Source: Acidobacteriota bacterium
GTDB taxonomy: Bacteria; Acidobacteriota; Vicinamibacteria; Vicinamibacterales; JACQTH01
DNA length: 35,514 nucleotides
Assembly: GCA_016178075.1 (NCBI GenBank)
Contig: JACOUA010000084.1
Location: forward strand, 1-35,514
Reading direction: 5' to 3'
The position numbers were made by a program, and so were the translations under genes. A model generated the notes under the pieces. That model ran no database searches. It worked only from the letters and a program-made list of their open reading frames with translations, and had not been told where the DNA came from. Shown one piece after another: positions 23,931 through 33,075 of the stretch (its first letter is position 1; the number at the start of each line of letters is the position of its first letter).

Positions 23931-23936
23931 TAAACT
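23931..23936 (+). promoter_or_regulatory. TAAACT -10-like box, possible leaderless start
   Basis: TAAACT lies seven bases before the ATG at 23944, and no ribosome site is visible. It matches the spacing of the two TAGAAT boxes at 1276 and 26124, which supports a leaderless transcript. The -35 region is unclear. Confidence 0.3.
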
Positions 23937-23943
23937 ACTGCCC

Positions 23944-25994
<2,051 letters not shown>

Positions 25995-26013
<19 letters not shown>

Positions 26014-26122
26014 TCGATAGTCGTCAGTCGAGAGGTCGATAGTCCTTAATCGACTCATGACTATCGACCCCGTGACTAATCTATCGACTATCGACTATGG
26101 ACTATCGACTATGGACTATGGA
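25995..26122. repeat. Inverted CTATCGA/TCGATAG heptamer arrays
   Basis: The left arm has TCGATAGTCG words (25993-26044) and the right arm has six exact-register heptamers at 26081-26122: CTATCGA, CTATCGA, CTATGGA, CTATCGA, CTATGGA, CTATGGA. GGTCGATAGTC (26034) pairs perfectly with GACTATCGACC (26059). The array starts in the last codons of the S9 peptidase gene and ends two bases before a TAGAAT box. Confidence 0.9.
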
Positions 26123-26123
26123 C

Positions 26124-26129
26124 TAGAAT
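26124..26129 (+). promoter_or_regulatory. TAGAAT -10-like box, leaderless start of the SDR gene
   Basis: TAGAAT is six bases upstream of the GTG at 26136 and is immediately preceded by the heptamer array. The sequence TAGAATCC-n-CGC-start is the same as at 1276. There is no Shine-Dalgarno sequence, so a leaderless mRNA is likely. Confidence 0.45.
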
Positions 26130-26135
26130 CCCCGC

Positions 26136-27155
26136 GTGCGAAAACCTGTCGTCCTGATTACGGGGGCGGGTGGGGAGATCGGACACGGTCTGCTGACCCG
26201 CCTGGCCGCCCAGGATCCCCGCCCCCTCATCACGCTCGATCTCAACCCCCTCGATCGTCGCCTCGCCGGTCACGTTCATCGTGAGTTCACCGGGTCGGTG
26301 GTGGATGAGGGCCTGTTGGAGCGTATCCTGGTGGAGTTCGAGGTGGACTGCGTCTTTCACCTTGCGGCGCTCCTCTCGACCCGATCGGAGTTCGCCCCGG
26401 CGACGGCCCACGAAGTGAACGTCGAGGGAACGCTGCGGCTCCTCGAGTTCGCTCAGCGTGAAGCCGAGTCTCACGGCCGTCCCGTCCTGTTCATGTATCC
26501 CTCGTCGATTGCGACCTACGGCCTGCCCGATCAGGAGACCAAGGCGCGCGTCGGCAAGATCAGGGAAGAGCAGTGGAACACGCCGGTGACGATGTACGGC
26601 TGCAACAAGCTGTACTGCGAGCTCCTGGGCACCTACTACGCGCGTCGCTACAAGCAGCTGGCCGCCGAGAAGGTGAGCGGCAAGGTCGATTTTCGCTCGA
26701 TGCGGTTTCCCGGGCTCTTGTCGGGCGAAACCGTGCCGTCGGGCGGCACGTCGGACTACGCGCCGGAGATGATCCACGCCGCGGCGCGCGGTGACGCGTA
26801 CGTCTGCTTCGTGCGGCCCGACACGCGGATCCCGTTCATGGCGATGCCCGACGCGGTGAGCGCTCTGCTGCAGCTTGCGTCGGCGCCGCGCGAACGGCTC
26901 ACGCGGTCGGCGTACAATGTCGCGGCGTTCAACCCGTCGGCCGACGAGATCCGGGCGATCGTCCTGCGGGCGTTCCCGGGCGCCTGCATCACGTTCCAGA
27001 CCGATCGGAAGCGCCAAGACATCGTGGATACCTGGCCGGCTGAGGTCGACGACAGCGCCGCCCGACGCGACTGGGGGTTCGGACCGAAGTACGATCTCGA
27101 GCGCGCGTTCTCCGACTACTTGATTCCCACGATTCGAAAACGCTACCAGCAATGA
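26136..27155 (+). CDS. Extended SDR, L-threonine 3-dehydrogenase-like
   Basis: This 339-residue NAD-binding enzyme starts at GTG. The Rossmann loop GAGGEIGHGL is at residues 10-19, and the catalytic YxxxK is MYGCNK. Features specific for the epimerase-like threonine dehydrogenases are present: FRSMRFPGLLSG, GGTSDYAPEMIHAAARG, PDTRIPFMAMPDAV, YNVAAFNPSADEI, and RQDIVDTWPAEVDDSAARRD plus WGF. That enzyme oxidises L-threonine to 2-amino-3-ketobutyrate in the cytoplasm; the usual partner, 2-amino-3-ketobutyrate CoA ligase (kbl), is not adjacent here. A longer-than-usual insertion after GNKLYCELLG (YKQLAAEKVSGKVD) is typical of some bacterial forms. A strong intrinsic terminator follows. Confidence 0.82.
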   Translation: MRKPVVLITGAGGEIGHGLLTRLAAQDPRPLITLDLNPLDRRLAGHVHREFTGSVVDEGLLERILVEFEVDCVFHLAALLSTRSEFAPATAHEVNVEGTLRLLEFAQREAESHGRPVLFMYPSSIATYGLPDQETKARVGKIREEQWNTPVTMYGCNKLYCELLGTYYARRYKQLAAEKVSGKVDFRSMRFPGLLSGETVPSGGTSDYAPEMIHAAARGDAYVCFVRPDTRIPFMAMPDAVSALLQLASAPRERLTRSAYNVAAFNPSADEIRAIVLRAFPGACITFQTDRKRQDIVDTWPAEVDDSAARRDWGFGPKYDLERAFSDYLIPTIRKRYQQ

Positions 27156-27166
27156 GCGGGGACTCT

Positions 27167-27187
27167 GGATTCGGGGTTCGGGATTCG
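27167..27187. repeat. Three GGATTCG heptamers
   Basis: GGATTCG, GGGTTCG, GGATTCG in register shortly after the SDR stop codon. Confidence 0.8.
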
Positions 27188-27247
27188 TCAGGACAGCCTC
27201 AACTGGGCGGGCCTGACAAGGCCAGCCCTGCGACAGCAGATCGGCAG

Positions 27248-27275
27248 GCGGGCGGCTTCGGTCGTCCGCTTTTTT
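27248..27275 (+). terminator. Intrinsic terminator with TTCG tetraloop
   Basis: GCGGGCGGC (27248-27256) pairs with GTCGTCCGC (27261-27269) as a continuous 9-bp stem with two G-T pairs, closing a TTCG loop. Six T residues (27270-27275) follow. This is a textbook rho-independent terminator, 93 bases after the SDR stop codon. Confidence 0.85.
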
Positions 27276-27284
27276 CTTGTTTTC

Positions 27285-27319
27285 GCTGATAGCTGAGAGC
27301 TGACAGCTGAGAGCTGCAG
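27285..27319. repeat. Five GCTGAnA heptamers reaching the start codon
   Basis: GCTGATA, GCTGAGA, GCTGACA, GCTGAGA, GCTGCAG in register. The last word overlaps the first base of the GTG at 27319, so the repeats occupy the place of the ribosome-binding site of the amidohydrolase gene. Confidence 0.85.
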
Positions 27320-28227
27320 TGCTGAACGACGTCCACTGTCACTTCTTCTCGGCGGCCTTTTTCGAAGCGCTGGCCAAGCAGAAAGGTGACGCGACCGCGC
27401 ACGCCGCGGCCTCGCTTCCGAAGCTTCTTGGATGGGATCCTCCGGGGACGCCAGAAGAGTTAGCCGATCGCTGGATCGAAGAGCTCGACATCGCCGGCGT
27501 GAAGCGGGCCGCGCTCATCGCGAGCGTGCCGGGGGACGAGGCGTCGGTGGCGGCCGCGATCCGACGTCATCCGGCGCGGTTCGTCGGGTTCTTCATGGTC
27601 GACCCGACGAAGCCCGGCGCAGCCGACGGCGTGCGTCGCGCGATCGCAGACCAGGGACTTCAGTGCCCCTGTCTGTTTCCGGCGATGCATCACTACCGGC
27701 TGGATTCGGCGGAAGTCCTGGAAGTGTTCAAAGCAGCGGCAGAGTATCGCGGCGAGCGTCACACCGCCGTGTTCGTGCACTGCGGCGTGTTGTCGGTCGG
27801 CGTCAGGAAGAAGCTCGGATTACCGAGCCGCTTCGATATCCGGCTCGGTCAGCCGCTCGATCTCGTGAAGGCCGCGCTGCAGTATCCGGATCTGCCGCTG
27901 ATCGTGCCGCACTTCGGGGCCGGCTTCTTTCGCGAGGTCCTGATGGCGGCGGACGTCTGCGCCGGCCTGTATCTCGACACGTCCAGCTCGAACGCGTGGA
28001 TCAAATATTTCCCGGGGTTGACGCTCGCGGACGTGTTCCGCCAGGCGCTCGCCATCCTGGGCCCCGCCCGGCTCCTCTTTGGCACGGACTCATCGTTCTT
28101 TCCGCGCGGGTGGCAGCGAGCGATCTACGACGAGCAGCGCACCGCCCTGAGCGCGCCCGGGATCGACGAGTGGGTGCCCACCTTCGTGTTCGAGGAGAAC
28201 TTCAACCGGGTGTTCGGTGCGGCGTGA
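27319..28227 (+). CDS. Amidohydrolase family 2 (TIM-barrel) protein
   Basis: The 302-residue metal-dependent hydrolase starts with LNDVHCHFF (the HxH metal pair), then VHCG and PHFGAGFFREVL with further histidine ligands, and GTDSSFFPRGW with the catalytic Asp. This is the amidohydrolase-2 pattern seen in 2-pyrone-4,6-dicarboxylate hydrolases and ACMSD-like decarboxylases, so the reaction is ring opening or decarboxylation of a carboxylated substrate; the exact one is unknown. The start is GTG at 27319, where only heptamer repeats lie upstream. No signal peptide, so cytoplasmic. It is convergent with the S9-type hydrolase gene. Confidence 0.8.
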   Translation: MLNDVHCHFFSAAFFEALAKQKGDATAHAAASLPKLLGWDPPGTPEELADRWIEELDIAGVKRAALIASVPGDEASVAAAIRRHPARFVGFFMVDPTKPGAADGVRRAIADQGLQCPCLFPAMHHYRLDSAEVLEVFKAAAEYRGERHTAVFVHCGVLSVGVRKKLGLPSRFDIRLGQPLDLVKAALQYPDLPLIVPHFGAGFFREVLMAADVCAGLYLDTSSSNAWIKYFPGLTLADVFRQALAILGPARLLFGTDSSFFPRGWQRAIYDEQRTALSAPGIDEWVPTFVFEENFNRVFGAA

Positions 28228-28228
28228 C

Positions 28229-28294
28229 GGGATTCGGGATTTGAACTCGGGATTCGTCGGTCTTACGAACCCCGAACCCCGAATCCCGAACCCC
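28229..28294. repeat. Inverted GGGATTCG/CGAATCCC word arrays between convergent genes
   Basis: GGGATTCGGGATT and CGGGATTCG (28229-28256) face CGAACCCCGAACCCCGAATC and CCGAACCCC (28266-28294). The pair would form a hairpin of about 25 bp, situated exactly between two 3' ends. Confidence 0.85.
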
Positions 28295-28299
28295 GGCTC

Positions 28300-29400
28300 C
28301 TACTGCGAGGTCGTGGTCTTCGATCGGTCCTCGTACGGCCGGAGGTGCCACTCCAAGAACGCCCAGGTCCGGTTCCAGGAGTCGCGCTGCTCGGGCGTGT
28401 CCATCCGCTGCAGCGTCTTGAGGTCGACGCGGCGGCTGTAGCTGTGACCGCCGGCCGGATCGACGTAGATCTTGGTCTCGGTCAACTGCGGCTTCTTGGA
28501 TCGCAGTGCGTCGATGAGCTGGCTGTCTTCGACGAAGTTGACGTCCTCGTCGTTGGTCGCGACGTGCACGAGGAGCGGGATCTGCAGCTTGTCCACGTGG
28601 TAGAGCGGTGAGCGCTCGATGTAGAGGTCGGGCTTCTCGAACGGCAGCCCCTGTATGCGCTTCTGCGTGGCAAAGCTCCGCTGGTAGTTGGGGCCCTTGA
28701 ACGACAGCCGGAACACGAGATTCGTCACCGGGACGATGGCCGCCGCGGCTTTGAATGGGTGCTTGTCGCGGAAGACGGAGAAGAGCGTGATGTAGCCGCC
28801 GTGGCTCCAGCCCATGATGCCCAGTCGGTCCTGATCGACGTACGGCAGCGTCTTCAGGTACTCGAGCGCGCCCAGCACGTCGTCCACCTCATAGCCCCCG
28901 TAGTCGATCTCCTTGTGAAAGGCTTCGCCGTAGCCGGTGCTGCCTCGGTACTCGGGGCAGATGACGACGTACCCGCGATCGACGGCTTCCTTGACGAACG
29001 GGTACATGCCGATGCCCCAGTTGCCGTGCACGCCGCCGTGGACCCAGATCATGGCGGCGTGTCCGCGTGCGCCGCGCTTCTGCAGCGGCTGGAACAAGTA
29101 CGCCTGAATATCGAGGTCGCCGATCGGACTGCGGTAGGTGACCTTCTTGTAGTCCATCACGCCGCGCGTGACCTCTTCCTGCCGCTTGTCGCTGGCAGCC
29201 TTCTGATCCATGTCACGCTTGAAGTCGTAGCCAGGCGAATGATCCTTCGGGTCGTTGCTGACGTAGAGCCTTCTGGCGCGCTCCTGATCGATCGGCTGCA
29301 ACGTGGTTTGCCGGGCGCTCTGCTGGGCAGCCGCGCCGCCGGGGGCGGCGAACCAGACGAGCGCGGCCACACCGGCGACGAGCGACGTGCCAGGACGCAT
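28300..29400 (-). CDS. Exported S9-type alpha/beta hydrolase peptidase
   Basis: The ATG at 29400 is chosen for AGGAGG seven bases upstream and a clean signal peptide (RPGTSLVAGVAALVWFAAPG). The 366-residue protein lacks the N-terminal propeller of full S9 peptidases. It has an alpha/beta hydrolase domain with the oxyanion strand IWVHGGVHGNWGIG, YRGSTGYGEAFHKEIDYGGY, the nucleophile motif GWSHGG, the acid region ATNDEDVNF and the histidine in GGHSYSRR. It is probably a periplasmic peptidase or esterase of the dipeptidyl-peptidase-like type. Upstream of the start lies a stem-loop element related to that before the phosphofructokinase gene. Confidence 0.85.
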   Translation of the reverse strand: MRPGTSLVAGVAALVWFAAPGGAAAQQSARQTTLQPIDQERARRLYVSNDPKDHSPGYDFKRDMDQKAASDKRQEEVTRGVMDYKKVTYRSPIGDLDIQAYLFQPLQKRGARGHAAMIWVHGGVHGNWGIGMYPFVKEAVDRGYVVICPEYRGSTGYGEAFHKEIDYGGYEVDDVLGALEYLKTLPYVDQDRLGIMGWSHGGYITLFSVFRDKHPFKAAAAIVPVTNLVFRLSFKGPNYQRSFATQKRIQGLPFEKPDLYIERSPLYHVDKLQIPLLVHVATNDEDVNFVEDSQLIDALRSKKPQLTETKIYVDPAGGHSYSRRVDLKTLQRMDTPEQRDSWNRTWAFLEWHLRPYEDRSKTTTSQ

Positions 29401-29421
29401 ATAGCCTCCTTCTATGAGTTT

Positions 29422-29473
29422 GCGGTGGGGCTGCTCGCTCCGGCGAGCCCCCACTCCCACCGCCCGCCACCGC
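29422..29473. repeat. Stem-loop element related to the 86-bp repeat
   Basis: GCGGTGGG (29422) pairs with CCCACCGC (29456) around an inner GCTCGC/GCGAGC stem. The following CCCCACTCCCACCGCCCGCC and ACCGC correspond to CCCCACCCCCACGACCTGCC and ACCGC of the units at 4252. As there, it lies just upstream of a minus-strand gene start. Confidence 0.65.
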
Positions 29474-29797
29474 AGGGGCGCGATCCTACCAGTCGCGCCG
29501 TAGAGCGGCAAACCGTTGACTCGCGGCCACGGATCGCCTCTAATAGGGGCGTTTATTCCGCCTCAGCGGATGCCCTCCTCCGGTGCTCGCTCATATCCGG
29601 CGCACGCTGATATGTTGAGCTCGCGAGCGTTTCAGCACCGACTTCTGCCGCCGTCCCGCTGCGTTTGTCGATAGAGGCGCGGACCCTCACCAGGGAACGG
29701 CGCCTCTTCGGTTCGGACCGTTCTTTCACCGCCCCTAATCTGTCGTGTCAAGACATGCATGTGTTCTTTCTCTCGGAAGCTCGCAAGGAGGGTTGAG
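29474..29797. other. Long leader region of the TonB receptor gene, no gene seen
   Basis: About 320 bases with no supportable coding sequence. It contains small dyads (CCTCTAATAGGGG near 29537) and no heptamer run. It is the divergent promoter region for the S9-type hydrolase and the TonB receptor. No sigma-54 or clear -35/-10 pair was found. Confidence 0.5.
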
Positions 29798-32719
29798 ATG
29801 AATCGTTTGAGGATGATTGGCGTGCTAGCCGCTGGGCTGGTTCTGGTGCTGGCGGGTACGGCCGCCGCGCAGAGTTATTCGGAGCTCAGAGGGCGCGTGA
29901 TCGATGAGCAGGGCGCCGTCATGCCCGGCGTCACCATCGTCGCCCGCAACCAGGAGTCGGGACAGTTTCGCGAGATCGTGAGCGGCGCGGACGGGTCCTA
30001 CTTGATGACGGCGCTGCTCCCGGGCGTCTACGAGATCTCCGCCGAGCTCACCGGGTTCAAACGCTTCAACCGTCGCGACGTGCGGTTGGCGGTCGGGCAG
30101 GTCACCACGATCGAAGTCCGGCTCCAGGTCGGGGCGCTAGAGGAGACTATCACTGTCACCGGCGAGTCGCCGCTGGTCGACGTGACGTCGAAAACGGTCG
30201 GCGGCAACCTGGAGGCCCAGGAGATTCTCGACACTCCGATCGCCAACCGGAACACCATGAGCTACATGCAACTGCTGCCCGGCGTTGTGGCAGCCGAGTT
30301 GACCTCCTGGGGCGCCGACTCGGTCAGCATCAACGGCCAGCCGTTTACGAACACCAACTTCGCGCTCGACGGCGGGTTCAACAACGACATGTGGAACGGG
30401 GGCTCGGGAGGCGCCCAGGTGCGAACGCCCATCGAGGCGGTCGGCGAGTTCCAGGTTCAGACGAGCCAGTACGACGCGGAGTTCGGATGGGCGACCGGCG
30501 GCGTGCTCAACGCGATCTCCAAGCAGGGCACGAACCGGTTCCGGGGGAGCGGGTTCGGGTTCTTCCAGGACTCGGCCATCACGAGACCTGAATTCTTCAC
30601 CAAGCAGTTCAACCTCCCGGAACCGGACAACAACCAGCGGCAGTACGGCGGGACGCTTGGCGGCCCCGTGGTGCCGAACAAGGCGCATTTCTTCGTCAGC
30701 CTCGAGCGGGTGACGCAGGATCGGCCCGTCACCGTCAACATCGCGTCGCGGCCGGAGTTCAACAAGAACGTGGTGTGGAAGGATCGCGTCTGGAACGCGC
30801 TCACACGGTTCGACCATCAGATCAGCTCCAATCACACGTGGGCGTTTCGCTGGCTGCAGGAGTGGTCGCCCCAATCGGATCAGCTCACGAGCACGACCCG
30901 AACCGAGGCCACGCGCGAGAAGGAGACCGACGTCGACTGGACGTATTCCGGCTCGATCAACTCGGTGCTGGGCGGCACCCGGGTGAACACTATCCGGGTG
31001 CACGTGACGCAGGAAGATGTCTTCTTCGGCAACCCCGCCATCTTCGAGACCGGGAAGCAGGGACAGGCCGCGCTTCAGCCCACCTTGAGCCACCTGACCT
31101 TCCTCGACCAGCAGAGCGCGCGGGCCAGCCGCCGGAAGGATCGGACCTACGGCTTTGACGATACCTTCGCCTGGTTCATGCCGGACCGGGCCGGCGACCA
31201 CGACGTGAAGTTTGGCCTGCAGTACATCTACGCGCCGCTGCGGTTCCAGGATCAGGGCAACATGAACGGCACGTTTACCGTCAACAGCGACCGGGACTTC
31301 GACCGGAACGACCCGCGCACCTACCCGGAGCGGATGTCGATTCGTGTGCCGGGCGCCCTCGACTTCCTGATCAAAGGGCATTTCATCGGCTTCTTCGCGC
31401 AGGACAAGTGGAAGGTGAATCGGCGAACCACCGTGAACCTCGGGCTGCGCTACGACGTGGAAATCATCCCCATCAACGAGCGCGACAACCCCAAGTTCAC
31501 CAGCGCCGGCGACTACCCGGTGGACAAGAACAACGTCTCGCCACGTGTGGGCATCAATTATGCGGTCGACGATGAGGGGCGGTCGGTGGTCCGCGGCGGC
31601 GTGGGGCTCTTCTACCAGAAGACGCCGTTCGGCCCCTTGGGGAACTTCATCTCCAACGGGGTCTTCGCCGACTCGTTCACGGTGCTGTTCCCGGCGACTG
31701 GCGTCGACCCTGGGCCCACGCGGGGGCAGTTGCCGACGGATCCATTCCTGGTGAACGGCCCGGTGGTGAACCGCACGCTCCTCGCCCAACAGTTCCCGCC
31801 CGGGACGCTGCGCCGAAATACGGGCGACGTGTTCCTGGACAATCCGGATCGCAGGAACGCGTTCTCGCGACAGTACACGATCGGGTACGAGCGGCAGCTG
31901 TCGGGCGACCTGGCGGTGACGGTCGACTACGTGCGCGCCGAGAATCGGGATCAGCTCATGCGCAGAAACCTGAACCCGCCGACGCGCACCAGCACCGCCC
32001 GCACGGCGCCGGTCGTGCGCCCGAATCCCCAGTTCGTGCAGAACGTCTGGGAGCCGGTCAACGTCGGCTCGTACAACTACGACGCGCTGCAGCTGCAGCT
32101 CAACAAGCGGTTCCGCCAGGGCTACAGCTACCGTGTGTCCTATACCCGCTCGCGCACGCGCGGCAACACGGGTGGGAACGTCAGCGAGATCATCGCGACT
32201 CAGGTCGGCGATGACCTCCGGCTCGATCTGAACGAAGGACCGACGGACAACGATCGCCCGCACATCCTATCGATCACCGGGACGATAGAGGTCCCGCGGA
32301 TGCGCGGGCTGAGTGTGAGTCCGCTCCTTCGGTACATGAGCGGCGTGCCGTTCACGCTGACCAGCTCGTCGTTCGATCTGAATCGAAACGGCCGGTTCGA
32401 CGATGAGTTTCTCGCGGCGGGCACCTACAGCGGCGGCGCGGGCGTTGCGCGCAACCCGTTCACCACGGAGAACGACGGCGGCCGGAATGGCGCCCTCGGG
32501 CCCGACTTCTTCGCGCTCGACCTGCGTGTGACCTACGCCGTCTCGCTGCCGGGGTCGCAGCGGATGCAGGTCTTCGGTGAGGTGTACAACCTCACCGATC
32601 GCGCGAGCTTCACCAATCCGGGCGACGACAATCGCCTCACCAGCTTCCTCGATCTGAGGACGCTGCGGCGGGGCAACACGTCCCGGAAGGGGCAGATCGG
32701 GTTCCGGTTCTCGTTCTAA
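29798..32719 (+). CDS. TonB-dependent receptor, Oar-like, with carboxypeptidase-regulatory domain
   Basis: The ATG at 29798 follows AAGGAGGG by six bases and begins a signal peptide (NRLRMIGVLAAGLVLVLAGT). The mature 950-residue outer-membrane protein has an N-terminal CarboxypepD_reg fold (LRGRVIDEQGAVMPGVTIVA, GSYLMTALLPGVYEISAELT), a connecting VRLQVGALEETITVTGESPL, then the plug (SINGQPFTNTNFALDGGF, QYDAEFGWATGGVLNAISKQ). A 22-strand-type barrel follows, ending with aromatic GQIGFRFSF, the usual assembly signal. Such Oar-like receptors import large substrates, commonly peptides or oligosaccharides, using TonB energy. Neighbouring secreted peptidases agree with a peptide substrate, but this is inference. 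Confidence 0.9.
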   Translation: MNRLRMIGVLAAGLVLVLAGTAAAQSYSELRGRVIDEQGAVMPGVTIVARNQESGQFREIVSGADGSYLMTALLPGVYEISAELTGFKRFNRRDVRLAVGQVTTIEVRLQVGALEETITVTGESPLVDVTSKTVGGNLEAQEILDTPIANRNTMSYMQLLPGVVAAELTSWGADSVSINGQPFTNTNFALDGGFNNDMWNGGSGGAQVRTPIEAVGEFQVQTSQYDAEFGWATGGVLNAISKQGTNRFRGSGFGFFQDSAITRPEFFTKQFNLPEPDNNQRQYGGTLGGPVVPNKAHFFVSLERVTQDRPVTVNIASRPEFNKNVVWKDRVWNALTRFDHQISSNHTWAFRWLQEWSPQSDQLTSTTRTEATREKETDVDWTYSGSINSVLGGTRVNTIRVHVTQEDVFFGNPAIFETGKQGQAALQPTLSHLTFLDQQSARASRRKDRTYGFDDTFAWFMPDRAGDHDVKFGLQYIYAPLRFQDQGNMNGTFTVNSDRDFDRNDPRTYPERMSIRVPGALDFLIKGHFIGFFAQDKWKVNRRTTVNLGLRYDVEIIPINERDNPKFTSAGDYPVDKNNVSPRVGINYAVDDEGRSVVRGGVGLFYQKTPFGPLGNFISNGVFADSFTVLFPATGVDPGPTRGQLPTDPFLVNGPVVNRTLLAQQFPPGTLRRNTGDVFLDNPDRRNAFSRQYTIGYERQLSGDLAVTVDYVRAENRDQLMRRNLNPPTRTSTARTAPVVRPNPQFVQNVWEPVNVGSYNYDALQLQLNKRFRQGYSYRVSYTRSRTRGNTGGNVSEIIATQVGDDLRLDLNEGPTDNDRPHILSITGTIEVPRMRGLSVSPLLRYMSGVPFTLTSSSFDLNRNGRFDDEFLAAGTYSGGAGVARNPFTTENDGGRNGALGPDFFALDLRVTYAVSLPGSQRMQVFGEVYNLTDRASFTNPGDDNRLTSFLDLRTLRRGNTSRKGQIGFRFSF

Positions 32720-32789
32720 GCGCTCGTCGAAAGAGGGGCCGGCACGAACGGTGCCGTGCAATGTCAGGTATGGGTTCTAATCGCGTGCA

Positions 32790-32990
32790 TTGGCGACTGG
32801 CGATCGGCGATTGAGTGATTGATTGTTGAATGTCGAATGCGGATTGTTGAACGAAGGACGATTGGGCTGAATTCGGCGGAATTCTGAGCGGTCGTCCTTC
32901 ATTCTTCAATCGTCGTTCGTCCTTCGACAATCAATCCTGAAATCGCCAATCCTCAATCCGCAATTCTCAATCCGCAATTCTCCTTACTCC
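32790..32990. repeat. Inverted GATTGnn / CAATCnn word arrays
   Basis: GATTG-words (GGCGATTGAGTGATTGATTG onward from 32806, and CGAAGGACGATTG) are mirrored by TCGTCCTTC, CAATCGTCG and CCAATCCTCAATCCGCAATT on the right to 32990. The gap between the TonB receptor and the VWA gene contains no other feature apart from a TACAAT box at 33010 and a second run at 33038. Confidence 0.85.
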
Positions 32991-33037
32991 CCCTGGGTCC
33001 CTCCCGCGCTACAATCGACCTGATTACTACCGTGTCG

Positions 33038-33070
33038 GAGCTGAGAGCTGACAGCTGAGAGCTGACAGCT
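33038..33070. repeat. GAGCTGA/CAGCTGA heptamers in the leader of the VWA gene
   Basis: GAGCTGA, GAGCTGA, CAGCTGA, GAGCTGA and CAGCT occupy the bases just upstream of the ATG at 33076. A -10-like TACAAT at 33010-33015 precedes the run, so the repeats would be in the transcribed leader. Confidence 0.8.
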
Positions 33071-33075
33071 TCTTT

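Noticed and set aside
29474-29797. Sigma-54 promoter or riboswitch before the TonB receptor
   Set aside because: No TGGC/TGC pair with correct spacing and no known riboswitch core could be recognised.
30137-32263. 708-codon open frame on the minus strand
   Set aside because: It is antisense to the clearly real TonB receptor, with no recognisable motif.
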